Positions 24,594-34,676 of a stretch of 64,000 nt of DNA are shown here, piece after piece. Every line of letters starts with the position of its first letter. The stretch's first letter is position 1. The notes under the pieces are model-generated. The model saw only the letters and a program-made list of their open reading frames with translations. It ran no database searches and was not told the DNA's origin. The position numbers and the translations under genes were made by a program. The DNA comes from Runella zeae DSM 19591 (GTDB lineage: Bacteria; Bacteroidota; Bacteroidia; Cytophagales; Spirosomataceae), in the NCBI RefSeq assembly GCF_000423565.1, contig NZ_KE384046.1, forward strand, positions 8,387 through 72,386, given 5' to 3'.

Positions 24594-27086
24594 ATGAGAA
24601 GAACCAAGTTTTACCCCCTTTTTACTTTTCTCTTTTCCACCCTTATTCTTCAAGCCCAAGTAAAGCCGCTCACTTCGAGCGAGATTTTGTTAAATCTAAA
24701 AAAATTGAACGTGTTGGGTAGCGCGATGCACATTGCCGCTCACCCCGACGACGAAAACACGCTGCTTCTTACTTATTTGTCGAAAGAACGGCTCGTTAAA
24801 ACGCAATACTTGGCCTTGACCCGAGGTGATGGCGGCCAAAATCTCATCGGGCCTGAGCAAGGCGAGTACATCGGTATCATTCGTACGCAAGAACTCCTAG
24901 CCGCTCGTCGTATCGATGGTGCTGAGCAGTTGTTTTCGAGAGCCTATGATTTTGGTTTTTCCAAAACTCGCGAAGAAACCCTAAAGTTTTGGGGAGAAAA
25001 CAATATCCTGTCGGATGTAGTGTATCATATACGTAAAAACCAGCCTGATGTGCTTATTACGCGCTTTCCGCCAGATGCACGCGCAGGACATGGTCATCAT
25101 AATTCATCCGCTTTTTTGGCTGAATTGGCCTTTAAGATGGCAGGTGACCCTACCCAATTTCCCGAACAACTCAAAGAAGTAAAACCGTGGCAGCCTAAAC
25201 GCATCGTGTGGAATACATTTTCGCCGGGTTTTTCTAACCAAAAACCCACCGACAAAGGGAGCTTCATAACGGTAGATATTGGTGGGTACAATACCTATTT
25301 GGGTAAATCTTATGCCGAAATCGCCGCCGAAAGCCGTAGTTCTCACAAAAGCCAAGGGTTTGGCTCAGGTGCCAATCGCAACGCAAGGGTGGATTTTATG
25401 ATGCATAAAGACGGTTCTCCTGCCGAAAAAGACCTTTTTGATGGCGTTGATTTGTCGTGGAGTCGGGTCAAAGGAAGCGAACAAGTAGCGTTGCTAGTGG
25501 ATCAAGCAATTCGAAATTACAATGTCAACTATCCTGCTTCGTCAGTGCCTGTGTTGGTAAAAATATACCAAGAACTAGGGAAATTAGACGCTCAAAACAC
25601 CTATGTTCAGCAGAAAAAAGCCGAAGTAGAAGTATTGCTTCAAAATTGTTTGGGGCTTTGGTTTGAAACCAATCCTACCGACTATGCTGTGGCGCAAGGC
25701 GACCGCGCTGAGGTCAAAGTGAGCGTAGTGAAAAGAGGTAATTATCCTTTAAAACTTACAAAGTTGCAGTTTTTGGGAGTCAATAGAGATTCGACCTTGA
25801 GTTTAGACCTTAAAAACAATGAGTTGACCAACCTCACTTTTACTTTTCAAATACCTAAGTCAACGCCTATTTCACAACCGTATTGGCTCGAAAAACCCAT
25901 CAAAAATGGGGCTTTTCAGATAGATGACCAATCCAAGCTAAGTACACCCGAAAATATCCCAACTCTCCAAACGGCTTTTACCTTTGTAATAGACGGACAG
26001 GCTTTTACATTTAGCAAACCTTGGGTGTATAAATCTACCGACCCCGTGGATGGAGAAGTGTATCGCCCTTATGAAATACGCCCCGAAGTGACCGCCAACG
26101 TTACTGAAAAAGTATATGTCTTTGCCGACAATCAGCCCAAAACAGTAGAAGTATTGGTAAAAGCGCATCGCCCCAATGTAAAAGGTACGATGGCTTTTGA
26201 GGTGCCTTCTGGCTGGCGTGTCGAACCAGCGCAAATTCCGTTTGAATTACCGGAAAAATACCAAGAAAAAATCGTGACAGTGAAGGTGTTTCCGTCGGCT
26301 CAACAAAGTGAAGTGAAGCTAAAAGTTATCACAAAAACCGAAAACGGAGAAAATGCCTATAGTCTCAAAACGGTGGATTATAAGCATATTCCTACCCAAA
26401 CGATTTTTCCTACCGCAACTACCGCTTTGGTAAAACTTGACATCAAAAACAAAGCAAAAAATATTGGGTACATCGCCGGGGCAGGAGATGAAGTGCCGGC
26501 GGCGTTGCGTCAGATGGGCTGCCAAGTGACTTTGCTTGATGAGGGTGCATTGAGCAAAAATCTCGCCGTGTATGACGCTATTGTAGTGGGAGTGAGGGCT
26601 TACAATACCGAAGAACGCATAAAGTATTTTCAAGAAAAACTCATGGATTACGTCAAAAATGGCGGCACTATGGTGGTACAATACGTGACGGCGGGGGGAT
26701 TTGGGAATACCCTCAAAGTCAAAGAAATGGGACCGTATCCTTTCAAAGTAGGTCGCGACCGCGTGACGGAAGAAGATGCCGAAATGAGAATTTTGCAACC
26801 TGCACATCCGATTTTGAATACTCCTAACAAGATTACCACCAAAGATTTTGAGGGCTGGATTCAGGAAAGAGGGATTTATTTTGCGGTAGAATGGGATAAA
26901 AATTACGTGACACTCTTCTCGGCCAATGATACGGGAGAAGCGGCCAAAGAAGGTAGTCTTATTTATGCGCCTTACGGCAAAGGGCACTTTATTTATACAG
27001 GTATTGTGTTTTTTAGGGAATTACCCGCTGGCGTTCCTGGGGCGTATCGGCTTTTTGCCAATATGATTTCATTAGGTAAAAAATAA
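24594..27086 (+). CDS. Secreted PIG-L family deacetylase with C-terminal extension
   Basis: An 830-residue protein with a signal peptide (MRRTKFYPLFTFLFSTLILQ, AQ). Residues ~40-290 form a PIG-L/LmbE zinc deacetylase domain: AAHPDDEN (zinc and catalytic Asp), LTRGDGGQNL, RTQELLAARRIDG and the late zinc ligand region GHGHHNSSA. The middle part is beta-sandwich-like; the last ~200 residues (GYIAGAGDEVPAALRQMG, YDAIVVGVRAYNTE, GTMVVQYVT) look like a GATase/ThuA-type alpha/beta domain. Likely removes N-acetyl groups from amino sugars outside the cytoplasm. The substrate is unknown. Confidence 0.85.
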   Translation: MRRTKFYPLFTFLFSTLILQAQVKPLTSSEILLNLKKLNVLGSAMHIAAHPDDENTLLLTYLSKERLVKTQYLALTRGDGGQNLIGPEQGEYIGIIRTQELLAARRIDGAEQLFSRAYDFGFSKTREETLKFWGENNILSDVVYHIRKNQPDVLITRFPPDARAGHGHHNSSAFLAELAFKMAGDPTQFPEQLKEVKPWQPKRIVWNTFSPGFSNQKPTDKGSFITVDIGGYNTYLGKSYAEIAAESRSSHKSQGFGSGANRNARVDFMMHKDGSPAEKDLFDGVDLSWSRVKGSEQVALLVDQAIRNYNVNYPASSVPVLVKIYQELGKLDAQNTYVQQKKAEVEVLLQNCLGLWFETNPTDYAVAQGDRAEVKVSVVKRGNYPLKLTKLQFLGVNRDSTLSLDLKNNELTNLTFTFQIPKSTPISQPYWLEKPIKNGAFQIDDQSKLSTPENIPTLQTAFTFVIDGQAFTFSKPWVYKSTDPVDGEVYRPYEIRPEVTANVTEKVYVFADNQPKTVEVLVKAHRPNVKGTMAFEVPSGWRVEPAQIPFELPEKYQEKIVTVKVFPSAQQSEVKLKVITKTENGENAYSLKTVDYKHIPTQTIFPTATTALVKLDIKNKAKNIGYIAGAGDEVPAALRQMGCQVTLLDEGALSKNLAVYDAIVVGVRAYNTEERIKYFQEKLMDYVKNGGTMVVQYVTAGGFGNTLKVKEMGPYPFKVGRDRVTEEDAEMRILQPAHPILNTPNKITTKDFEGWIQERGIYFAVEWDKNYVTLFSANDTGEAAKEGSLIYAPYGKGHFIYTGIVFFRELPAGVPGAYRLFANMISLGKK

Positions 27087-27112
27087 TCTTTGCTCAGTTA
27101 TAATATTCAATA

Positions 27113-27149
27113 AAGCCTTGGGAAGTATTTTGAGTACTTTTCAAGGCTT
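27113..27149 (+). terminator. Terminator after the PIG-L gene
   Basis: Nested stem AAGCCTTG/CAAGGCTT enclosing AAGTA/TACTT, 26 bases after the stop. No long T run follows. Confidence 0.65.
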
Positions 27150-27183
27150 GTAAGTTAAAAACTTATTCACTACCATTTTTTCA

Positions 27184-28377
27184 ATGTTTTTTGAGATATA
27201 CGACAAAGCATACTTAGCGATTGTACATTGGATTGATAGATTTACAGCTACAAAATATTGGCAATGGAAGTATGTTGCTTTTTTGACTGCTTATATTCTA
27301 ATCACTTCTTGTCCCAACTATTACTTACTAGGTGGAAATCGAAACGATAGCAAAAAAACAGTCTATATCCTAAAACTAGTAGATTGGATAGGGGCTCACC
27401 CATTTCAAAACTTCCCCGCCCATTATCTCAATTCTGAAGAGTTAGGTAGTGGTATGAAATCCCATTTTGCCAAGCGTCCAGGACGTGTTGCTGTACCGCT
27501 ATTTTGTAGGTTTTTAGGGCTGAATGCTCAGCATTATATTTGGATACAGCATTTGTTAGGGTGTTTGTTTTTATGGGGACTTATAAGGTGGCTTACATTA
27601 TATACAAATGTGCGGATAGCCATGATATCAGCTTTCATGATGGCCAATTTGTTTGTGGTTAAGTGGTTTTATTACGACTTTTTTTATTACGACTCTACGG
27701 CTTTTTTACTCATGTTTGTGGCTGTTATGTCTCGAAATCCACTTCTCACTATTGGGAGTGTTGTGGTATCAGGTTTTGTAGATGAGCGATCTGTGATTGG
27801 AAGTGGCGGGATACTACTGTGGTGGCTATGGCAAGAGAGTAAAGGTAAACTTTACCTTTCAGACCTAGCAGATTTTAAAAAATATAGGGCAACTTGGGCT
27901 ACTATATTTGGAGTATTGCTTGTGATAAGTCTTCGAATCATGGTGCTACGTTTTACGACGCTTGAGGTCGATACTTCGCTGATAGGTAAGAATCCTATTC
28001 TCCAAAACATGAATACATGGCCTATTGCCTTATTTATGACTTTCGAAGGAGCTTGGACTGTGATTTTGATGGCTATTGCCGCTCTTTTTTATCGCCGGGA
28101 TTGGCCTTTTGCGGTTGTATTTATCACTACTTTATTGGTGGTTTTTGGGGGAGGCATGATTGTTATTGACCTTACTCGTAGTTTTAGCTATGGCTTTTTG
28201 CTGATACTCTTTGGCTTGGTCTATCTTTACTCGCCTCGTAGTGCGGTACCAATGGAGCGGGTGCTTCTGTCGCTAGCGGTTATTTGTATGTTGGTGCCTA
28301 CTTACTACGTATACGGGCCAGAGATGAGTTGGTTGTCGCCCCTTATTTTAAAAATCCAAATTTTCTTGCGGGCTTAG
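27184..28377 (+). CDS. Hypothetical polytopic membrane protein
   Basis: A 397-residue protein with about ten predicted transmembrane segments, for example VAFLTAYILI, MISAFMMANLFVVKWF, WALFMT-like stretches and the final LSLAVICMLVPTYYVYG. It has the general layout of GT-C glycosyltransferases or a DUF without the DE motif at the first loop. It sits 11 bases upstream of a clear GT-C-like gene on the same strand and probably shares its transcript. The substrate is unknown. Confidence 0.7.
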   Translation: MFFEIYDKAYLAIVHWIDRFTATKYWQWKYVAFLTAYILITSCPNYYLLGGNRNDSKKTVYILKLVDWIGAHPFQNFPAHYLNSEELGSGMKSHFAKRPGRVAVPLFCRFLGLNAQHYIWIQHLLGCLFLWGLIRWLTLYTNVRIAMISAFMMANLFVVKWFYYDFFYYDSTAFLLMFVAVMSRNPLLTIGSVVVSGFVDERSVIGSGGILLWWLWQESKGKLYLSDLADFKKYRATWATIFGVLLVISLRIMVLRFTTLEVDTSLIGKNPILQNMNTWPIALFMTFEGAWTVILMAIAALFYRRDWPFAVVFITTLLVVFGGGMIVIDLTRSFSYGFLLILFGLVYLYSPRSAVPMERVLLSLAVICMLVPTYYVYGPEMSWLSPLILKIQIFLRA

Positions 28378-28388
28378 TTTTTAATTAT

Positions 28389-29963
28389 ATGAGTCAAACT
28401 TCGTCTTTCTGGCAGCCTTCTGAGCAGCACTACAAGCGTTTTATATGGGTTTGTATGGGCTTGGGTGCCTTCTTTAGGCTTTTTCATTATTTCAGCAATC
28501 GGTCTCTTTATACTGATGAAGCGTATTTAGCCAACAACTTGCTTGTGCGCAGTTTTGGCGAGTTGACGCAGCCCCTTGATACAGCTCAACATGCACCACT
28601 CTTTTTTTTATGGGTACAAAAATTCAACCTTTTATGGGCGGGAAATAGTGAGCTTGCATTGCGTCTTTTTCCACTGGTAGTGGGTCTGGTCGGATTGATT
28701 ATGTTTGGAAGCCTATTAAAAGCTTTTCGAGTAGGTATAGTCGGCGGTATGGTGGGTTTTGCTGCTTTTGCTTTTGCTCATCCTTTGGTATATTATTCGT
28801 CAGAGTCGAAGCAATACATTGTGGAGGTGCTGTGTACTATTTTAGGGCTTTTGATGTATTTCCGTTTTAGAAATACTACTTCATGGCGCGATTACTTAGT
28901 ATATGCCGCCGCAGGAGTAGTGATGCTGTGGTTTTCATATTCGTCTTTGTTTGGTTTAGTGAGTATCGGAATGGTACATTGTTGGCAGCTTTTGCGCCAT
29001 AAACAATGGGTGCAATTGCGGATTTTTGTGGTAATTTATGCAAGTTGGGGAATTAGCTTTTTGTTAAACTACCTATTTATTATTGCTCCTAATAGCCTTC
29101 AATCAGGCGAAATACAAAGTATGTGGCTCGATGCTTTTGCACCTTTTCCGCCTACGTCAGTAGCAGATTTGAAATGGCATTTTATTACTCTATTTTCTCT
29201 TTTCGATTATCCGTTGGGGCTTAATTGGTCGTTTTTGCCACCCTACGTTCCTTATTATTTTACCTTTGCCGTTTTTGCTTTGGGGGCAATGATAGTAGGC
29301 GCTTGGGTACTGTACAATCGTTCGAGAGCCGAACTACTTTTGCTGCTTTTACCCGTAGGATTGACTTACCTTGCATCTGCTTTCGGGAAATATCCATTTT
29401 CTGAAAGGCTTATGTTGTTTGCAGTACCTTATTTTTTTGTTTTGATGGCTATCGGTGCGCAGCAATTATACCAAGCGCTTGCCCAAAAATGGCCCAAAGC
29501 TGTATGGTTGGGGCTATTGCTGATGGTGATGGCACCGATGATTTCGGCGGTAAAAGATGTTGCTTACGAAAAAGAATTTGGAGGATGGAAACGAAGAGAA
29601 ATAAAAGAAGCGATTTCTTTTTTGAAAATGCACAAAAAAAATCAGGAAACGTTGTATATCAATCATATAGCTTCAGCACTTCCCTATTATAACCAAGTAC
29701 AAGGCCTCAATTGGACTTATCAGATGTTTACGATTGATGTAGTTCCTCCTGTGAATGAGCGGGGGATTTTAAGGCAAATTTATCTCAACAAACAACAGTC
29801 CGATACTTTTTGGATAGTGGTAGCGGGAGATTCAGAAATGGATAAAACCGCGACTCCTTTGACCCATAAGCAAGCTTTTATTTACTTTTTTGATACTCAT
29901 TTCCAAAAATTACAGCAGTTTAGAGCCAAGGGAATGTATACTGCCCAATACCGGTTTAGATAA
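28389..29963 (+). CDS. GT-C-fold (PMT/ArnT-like, GT39-type) membrane glycosyltransferase
   Basis: A 524-residue polytopic protein starting at the ATG at 28389 (MSQTSSFWQPSEQ); an earlier frame start at 28284 lies inside the upstream gene. After the first helix the loop SLYTDEAYLANNLL contains the acidic DE motif of GT-C enzymes using lipid-phosphate sugars. About ten helices follow, then a ~110-residue soluble C terminus (KEAISFLKMHKKNQETLYIN, NTYQM-like region). Predicted to transfer sugars on the periplasmic face of the inner membrane. Co-transcribed with the previous gene. Confidence 0.8.
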   Translation: MSQTSSFWQPSEQHYKRFIWVCMGLGAFFRLFHYFSNRSLYTDEAYLANNLLVRSFGELTQPLDTAQHAPLFFLWVQKFNLLWAGNSELALRLFPLVVGLVGLIMFGSLLKAFRVGIVGGMVGFAAFAFAHPLVYYSSESKQYIVEVLCTILGLLMYFRFRNTTSWRDYLVYAAAGVVMLWFSYSSLFGLVSIGMVHCWQLLRHKQWVQLRIFVVIYASWGISFLLNYLFIIAPNSLQSGEIQSMWLDAFAPFPPTSVADLKWHFITLFSLFDYPLGLNWSFLPPYVPYYFTFAVFALGAMIVGAWVLYNRSRAELLLLLLPVGLTYLASAFGKYPFSERLMLFAVPYFFVLMAIGAQQLYQALAQKWPKAVWLGLLLMVMAPMISAVKDVAYEKEFGGWKRREIKEAISFLKMHKKNQETLYINHIASALPYYNQVQGLNWTYQMFTIDVVPPVNERGILRQIYLNKQQSDTFWIVVAGDSEMDKTATPLTHKQAFIYFFDTHFQKLQQFRAKGMYTAQYRFR

Positions 29964-29978
29964 AATATTTACCAATGA

Positions 29979-31673
29979 TTATTTTCCTGCTACGCTAGCA
30001 TTCAGGTTTTTAATTTTTTTCAAGCCTTTACGTTTCAGAACGCATTTGGCCATGGCTTGCCTTAGGCTTCGCCATAAGGTAGCAAAATAAGACTTTTTAG
30101 GATCGCGGGTATAGTCGATAGCACCGCTTCGGATGGGTGCATTGGGCGAAGGGTTGTTGTCTTGAATAAAAATCACATCCGCGATTCCAGTAATAAGTTT
30201 TCGCTTGCTCAAATTGCCTTCTTCGTCTATTTTCAGAATTGAAGTTTTGAGGTCGTTATAAAGCAACGTACCTTGTCCTTTGACACCATATTCGTCACCT
30301 TTCATCGAAAACTTAAAACTTCTGACCACTCCCGACTCAATTTTGGTTAAAGCAAGCGGCTGAGTGACTGGATTAAGGCGCTTTAAATCTATTTCGCCTA
30401 GTTCGCCGTCGCAACTAAAAGTGCCTGTTGGTGAGGCGATATTGAACTTAAAGAGCGTATGAAGTGGTGCTACTCCCATAAATTCGCTTTGGATGTGAGC
30501 TTCACAGATAGGATTTTGGAGAAGCGCGAGGGTATCGTTGGTGAGGTTGTAGAGCTTGCCGTGGGTAAGATTGAAATTAACGCCCCCGCTAGCTTCGGTG
30601 TCGGGATTGAATTCTGAATAAGAAATCAAAAAGTTTTCTACTTGCACAGTATCAAGTTTCATTTTGAAAGGTAAGCGGCGAAATTGCTGCTGAGGGTACT
30701 TTCCCACTTTCGACCCACGCGCAGGGTAGGTACCATCCCCAAAAATATCAATGTTGCCGCGTTTGATGATGGCTTGGTCAGCTATCAACTTTTTTTCAAA
30801 AACCAACGCATCGAGGTTAACTTGAGTGACCTCAATGTCGTGAAATACAAAGCCGATTCGATCATTGCCGTCTGCGCGGGTGGTGAAGGCTCGCCCCTTA
30901 AATCGAGGTGTGTAATGAATTCCTTTGACACTAATTCGTCTTTTTTGCGAGGAAAATGAAATGCTATCAAGCCGAAAATCGTGCAATGCCCCTATCGACG
31001 GAATCGATAGGTTGGAGAGTTGAAAAGCGGTATTTTTGGAATAATAAAAACGTGTAGAATCTTGATGAGATAATGAATCAATCAAAAAATCAGTGATATT
31101 GACATTGAGCTTTTCGAGAACGATCCGCTGCGGATGAGGCTTAGTTTTGTCAGAAAAAGTAAATTTAATGTCTTCAAAGTCGATTTTTTTTACCCTAAAA
31201 GATTTTACAAATTTTGAAATCACTCGGTAAGGCGAAGGCTTGGTCCGAGTGGTAAGAGGAGCTGGTTTTTGTTGAATAATTTCTACAGTGGGTTGACTGA
31301 TTTTGATTAAGTCAATTTCGAGTTTTCGACTAAAAACCAGTTTCAGTAGTTTAATATCGCGCAGGATTACTTCTGGGATGGTGCCTTTGTAGGTAAAATG
31401 CGAGGTAGATTGTTTATGGATTTGTTGTTGGTAAAGAGCCGTATCGAGGGTAAGTTTAATTTTTGTAAGTACTGCATTTCCCGCCAAAGGCGCATATTGA
31501 AGGCGGTCAAAGTTGATTTGATAGATACCATCGGAGCTTTCTACTACGGCGCTTTTGAGGGTTTTAGCGAGCAAAGGCTCCAAATAATATTGACGAATCA
31601 GGCGCACTCCTATCACCAAGGTGACTACTGCCCCTCCTACGATGATGGCCCATTTGGTGATTTTATTGCTCAT
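29979..31673 (-). CDS. AsmA/DUF748-like membrane-anchored protein
   Basis: A 564-residue protein with one N-terminal transmembrane helix (KWAIIVGGAVVTLVIGVRLI) and a long beta-rich periplasmic body made of repeated strand patterns (DGIYQINFDRLQYAPLAGNA, KKIDFEDIKFTF, DTVQVENFLISYSE). This is the look of AsmA-like bridge proteins, although no exact family match can be claimed. The basic tail (VLKRKGLKKIKNLNASVAGK) is unusual. Convergent with the glycosyltransferase, 15 bases apart. Confidence 0.6.
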   Translation of the reverse strand: MSNKITKWAIIVGGAVVTLVIGVRLIRQYYLEPLLAKTLKSAVVESSDGIYQINFDRLQYAPLAGNAVLTKIKLTLDTALYQQQIHKQSTSHFTYKGTIPEVILRDIKLLKLVFSRKLEIDLIKISQPTVEIIQQKPAPLTTRTKPSPYRVISKFVKSFRVKKIDFEDIKFTFSDKTKPHPQRIVLEKLNVNITDFLIDSLSHQDSTRFYYSKNTAFQLSNLSIPSIGALHDFRLDSISFSSQKRRISVKGIHYTPRFKGRAFTTRADGNDRIGFVFHDIEVTQVNLDALVFEKKLIADQAIIKRGNIDIFGDGTYPARGSKVGKYPQQQFRRLPFKMKLDTVQVENFLISYSEFNPDTEASGGVNFNLTHGKLYNLTNDTLALLQNPICEAHIQSEFMGVAPLHTLFKFNIASPTGTFSCDGELGEIDLKRLNPVTQPLALTKIESGVVRSFKFSMKGDEYGVKGQGTLLYNDLKTSILKIDEEGNLSKRKLITGIADVIFIQDNNPSPNAPIRSGAIDYTRDPKKSYFATLWRSLRQAMAKCVLKRKGLKKIKNLNASVAGK

Positions 31674-31798
31674 TTTGGAATCGATTGATACTGGTGTGTC
31701 TAAAATTATATCTTTAAAAAACTTATGCCAGTACCAACCGATAAGCCCTTCCGAACCTTCGATAAGTCTACTTAAAAAAAAGTAACTCCCTTATTGTG

Positions 31799-32272
31799 TT
31801 AAAAATGAGCTAGTTCTGGTTTCCACTCAAAAGAAGGTAATTGAATAGGAGCCAACAATTGCTCTTCGAGTAGATTGGCCCATTCGTTGATATACAAAAC
31901 CACATCATCCCTAAAATTATGACGCAGATGTCGTTTACTTTCAGGGAGACGAATCAAGATACGCGGATCAGATAAGCGTTCGAGGTGCTTAAGGTCGTCG
32001 GGGGCAAGGCCAGCGGCCATCATTTCATTCAGGAGCAAATCCATCGGCAAGCCGCTAGTGGGGCAGTAGTCGTTGAGTTGCTCGTTCCAGTCGCCGCGTC
32101 CATTGGCGAGCGCATGGGCGTGGATTTCGGCTTTGGTGAGTTGGGTGATTTCTTGGGCTAAGTTGCCGCAGTTGCAGCTACCCATATGGCCCCACTGATA
32201 AGGAGAGCCTTGTTCGATTTTCTTGGCGGTGCGGCGGAGTGCAGCGATAAGATCAAGATTGGGACGAGCCAT
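31799..32272 (-). CDS. Conserved hypothetical protein with GSCNCGNLAQ motif
   Basis: A 157-residue soluble protein. The N terminus resembles a helix bundle (DLIAALRRTAKKIEQG); then a compact Cys motif in WGHMGSCNCGNLAQ, a later Cys in NDYCPTSGLP, and RILIRLPESKRHLRHNFRDD. The conserved cysteines suggest metal or cofactor binding, but I do not recognise the family. Single gene, divergent from the S41 protease. Confidence 0.65.
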   Translation of the reverse strand: MARPNLDLIAALRRTAKKIEQGSPYQWGHMGSCNCGNLAQEITQLTKAEIHAHALANGRGDWNEQLNDYCPTSGLPMDLLLNEMMAAGLAPDDLKHLERLSDPRILIRLPESKRHLRHNFRDDVVLYINEWANLLEEQLLAPIQLPSFEWKPELAHF

Positions 32273-32449
32273 ACCCTTAAATGTTTAAGTTGGTTGAAGC
32301 ATTAAGTTGTGTCTTGTTGGCAAAACGTCTTGTTAAGAGTTTTTGTTTTCAAGCAATTTATGTATTTTTTTGCAAAAATAGGATTCAAATATATAGTTTG
32401 GGAGCCTACAAAAAGACCTTATGAAGCCTCATCCGAAATTTTCGACTCA

Positions 32450-33940
32450 ATGAAATATTATAGTATCTTAAGTGTATTGTGTTTCTTTTTTTTGACAGCC
32501 TGTAGCCCCAAATTTGACCCTCAACGGACTTATTCAGTAGAACAAACCCGCAGTGATTTTAGATTGATGCGAGCAGCATTGTTGGAATCTCATCCCGGAA
32601 TTTATCGCTATACTTCGCCAGACAGCATTCGGTGGATTTTTGATAAAACCGAACAAAAACTTGACCATCCCATGACTGAGCGAGAGTTTAGAAGGGTCGT
32701 AAACCCTGTTTTTTCGTATATACGCTGCGGCCATACGGATATTTATCCTTCCAAACAGTATACCCGCTACATCAAAAAAAACAAACCCAGAGAGTTTCCT
32801 CTTTCTGTATTTTGGGCCAAAGACAAACTCAAAATCACCCAAAATCGTACCGACGACACTACACTCGTACCGGGTGTAGAAATAATAATGGTTGACAATC
32901 GCCCGATTGATAAGATAATGAACGAAATGCGCGACCTTATTCCGTCGGATGGCTATAATCAAACTTTTAAGATTAATCTTATCAACGGTAATTTCGGGTC
33001 GTTTTATCGCTATCTGTATGGCAACAACGATACTTTTAAAGTAAGTGTAAAGGATAGTATTGGCAAAATTCGTCATTTGACCCTAACGTACACGATTCCC
33101 CCAAAGCCTCCCAAAAGAAAAAATACGCCCAAGCCCTTAGCTTCTCCCAAACCTAACACCGTACCCACGGCTTCTCCTTTGCCACGACCCAAACTGCCCA
33201 AAGGAGATCGGCGTCATAATTTGAAGATTTCGAATAGGGATAGTACTGTTGCGATTTTGGATATTAATACATTTAGGGACAATGGCCATCGTAAGTTTTA
33301 TAAAAAAGCCTTTAGGAGTATTCAAGAAAACAATATCAAAAACTTGGTGATTGATTTGAGGGCGAATGGAGGTGGGCGGTCGGATGCTAGTGTCAATCTG
33401 ATGTCGTATTTGTTGGATGCTGATTATGTGGTGTATGATACCATTCAAGCCATCAAGCGGCGTCCTTCGTTTAATCGTCATTATGGCGGTAAGTTATTAC
33501 GGTTTTTTGCGCGAAATTTTTGGTCAAAAAAGACACCTGCGGGGACTCTCAGCAACCGCTCTACGGCTAAAGTCCATCATCCTAAGAAAAAATGGGGATT
33601 CAAGGGCAATGTATACTTACTTACCAATGGTGGGTCTTTTTCGGCGGCGGCGATTTTTCCTTCAATTATCCAGCAGTACAATCCACGGGCGGTAGTAATT
33701 GGACGCGAAACGGGCGGCGGGCGCTATGGTTGCAATGCTTTTATTTCGCCTTATTTGACCTTACCTCAGACCAAAGCCAAAGTACGAATTCCGATGTTTA
33801 AGATAGTACTACGTCTCCCAGGGCGTGACCAAGGGCACGGCGTTATGCCTGATTATCCGGTAGAATATACATATGAAGATGTGGCAAAAAATCGGGATTT
33901 AGATATTGAGAAAGTATATGAATTGGTCAAAAATAAGTAA
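32450..33940 (+). CDS. S41-family (C-terminal processing) protease lipoprotein
   Basis: A 496-residue protein starting at the ATG at 32450, chosen because it begins a lipoprotein signal (MKYYSILSVLCFFFLTAC). The S41 core is visible: IKNLVIDLRANGGG, then TNGGSFSAAAIFP with the candidate catalytic serine, GRETGGGRYGCNA and the closing QGHGVMPDYPVEYT. A proline-rich insert (PPKPPKRKNTPKPLASPKP and more) lies before the catalytic core, around residues 215-255, and may be a flexible linker. Predicted periplasm-facing peptidase. The TetR gene follows after 17 bases. Confidence 0.85.
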   Translation: MKYYSILSVLCFFFLTACSPKFDPQRTYSVEQTRSDFRLMRAALLESHPGIYRYTSPDSIRWIFDKTEQKLDHPMTEREFRRVVNPVFSYIRCGHTDIYPSKQYTRYIKKNKPREFPLSVFWAKDKLKITQNRTDDTTLVPGVEIIMVDNRPIDKIMNEMRDLIPSDGYNQTFKINLINGNFGSFYRYLYGNNDTFKVSVKDSIGKIRHLTLTYTIPPKPPKRKNTPKPLASPKPNTVPTASPLPRPKLPKGDRRHNLKISNRDSTVAILDINTFRDNGHRKFYKKAFRSIQENNIKNLVIDLRANGGGRSDASVNLMSYLLDADYVVYDTIQAIKRRPSFNRHYGGKLLRFFARNFWSKKTPAGTLSNRSTAKVHHPKKKWGFKGNVYLLTNGGSFSAAAIFPSIIQQYNPRAVVIGRETGGGRYGCNAFISPYLTLPQTKAKVRIPMFKIVLRLPGRDQGHGVMPDYPVEYTYEDVAKNRDLDIEKVYELVKNK

Positions 33941-33957
33941 AGCAGCGAACTTGCCAT

Positions 33958-34536
33958 ATGAGAACCAAAGACGAAACTAAAGTAAAGCTGATTCTAAACA
34001 CTGCGCTCAAAATGATTGCTAGGGTGGGGTTGGCGGGGCTTAAAATGTCGGATTTGGCCAAAGAAGCAGGAGTCGCTACTGGCACAGTTTATATCTATTT
34101 TGAGGACAAAAATCACTTGATTCGGGAGTTGTATATGTATTTGCATCATGCACACGCCCGCGACCTTGTGCGGGACATTGGAGAGAGTGAACCCCTCAAA
34201 ATAAAAATCAAAAAAATGAGCCGTAACTACCTCCTCGACCAAGTAAGTCATCCTGAATATGGCGCTTTTTTGGAGCAGTATTTTCGCTCACCTTATGCCG
34301 AAGTCAACGATGCCATGCGGGTTGAAAGGGAGCTTTTGACGCAGCCTTTGCATAGTTTGGTGGTAGAAGGTCAGTATCAGAGTCTTATCAAAGAAGCCGA
34401 TCCTGTGCTACTCGTCACGCTTATTTGTGGAATGCTCAACGAGGTAGCCAAAAAACTTATCTATGCTCAACAGGAAATAACCCCCTCCGAATGGGAGCTG
34501 ACATTTAGTGTACTTTGGGATGGAATTAGAAGCTAG
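33958..34536 (+). CDS. TetR/AcrR-family transcriptional regulator
   Basis: A 192-residue protein with an N-terminal TetR helix-turn-helix: ILNTALKMIARVGLAGLKMS, DLAKEAGVATGTVYIYFEDK, NHLIRELY. The C-terminal ligand-binding domain is helical and not assignable. It is 17 bases downstream of the S41 protease gene and upstream of an acyltransferase gene, either of which could be its target. Starts at the ATG at 33958. Confidence 0.9.
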   Translation: MRTKDETKVKLILNTALKMIARVGLAGLKMSDLAKEAGVATGTVYIYFEDKNHLIRELYMYLHHAHARDLVRDIGESEPLKIKIKKMSRNYLLDQVSHPEYGAFLEQYFRSPYAEVNDAMRVERELLTQPLHSLVVEGQYQSLIKEADPVLLVTLICGMLNEVAKKLIYAQQEITPSEWELTFSVLWDGIRS

Positions 34537-34676
34537 GAAGCTACTCAATGACCTCATAATAAAAGTTTTAGTAGACTTTGCGCATTTAAGCTTTAATTAG
34601 AGTCGCGAAATGCAGCCTCTCTTTTTGATAAGTGAAGAGAGAAGGTTTTTGTTTAAGGTCTAACTAAACTTCATTT

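Noticed and set aside
26319-26987. 222-codon frame antisense to the PIG-L gene
   Set aside because: No recognisable domain or start context; it mirrors the conserved C-terminal domain of the real gene.
28284-28388. Early start of the GT-C gene inside the upstream gene
   Set aside because: The region encodes the conserved last helix of the upstream protein in another frame; the ATG at 28389 gives a normal N terminus.
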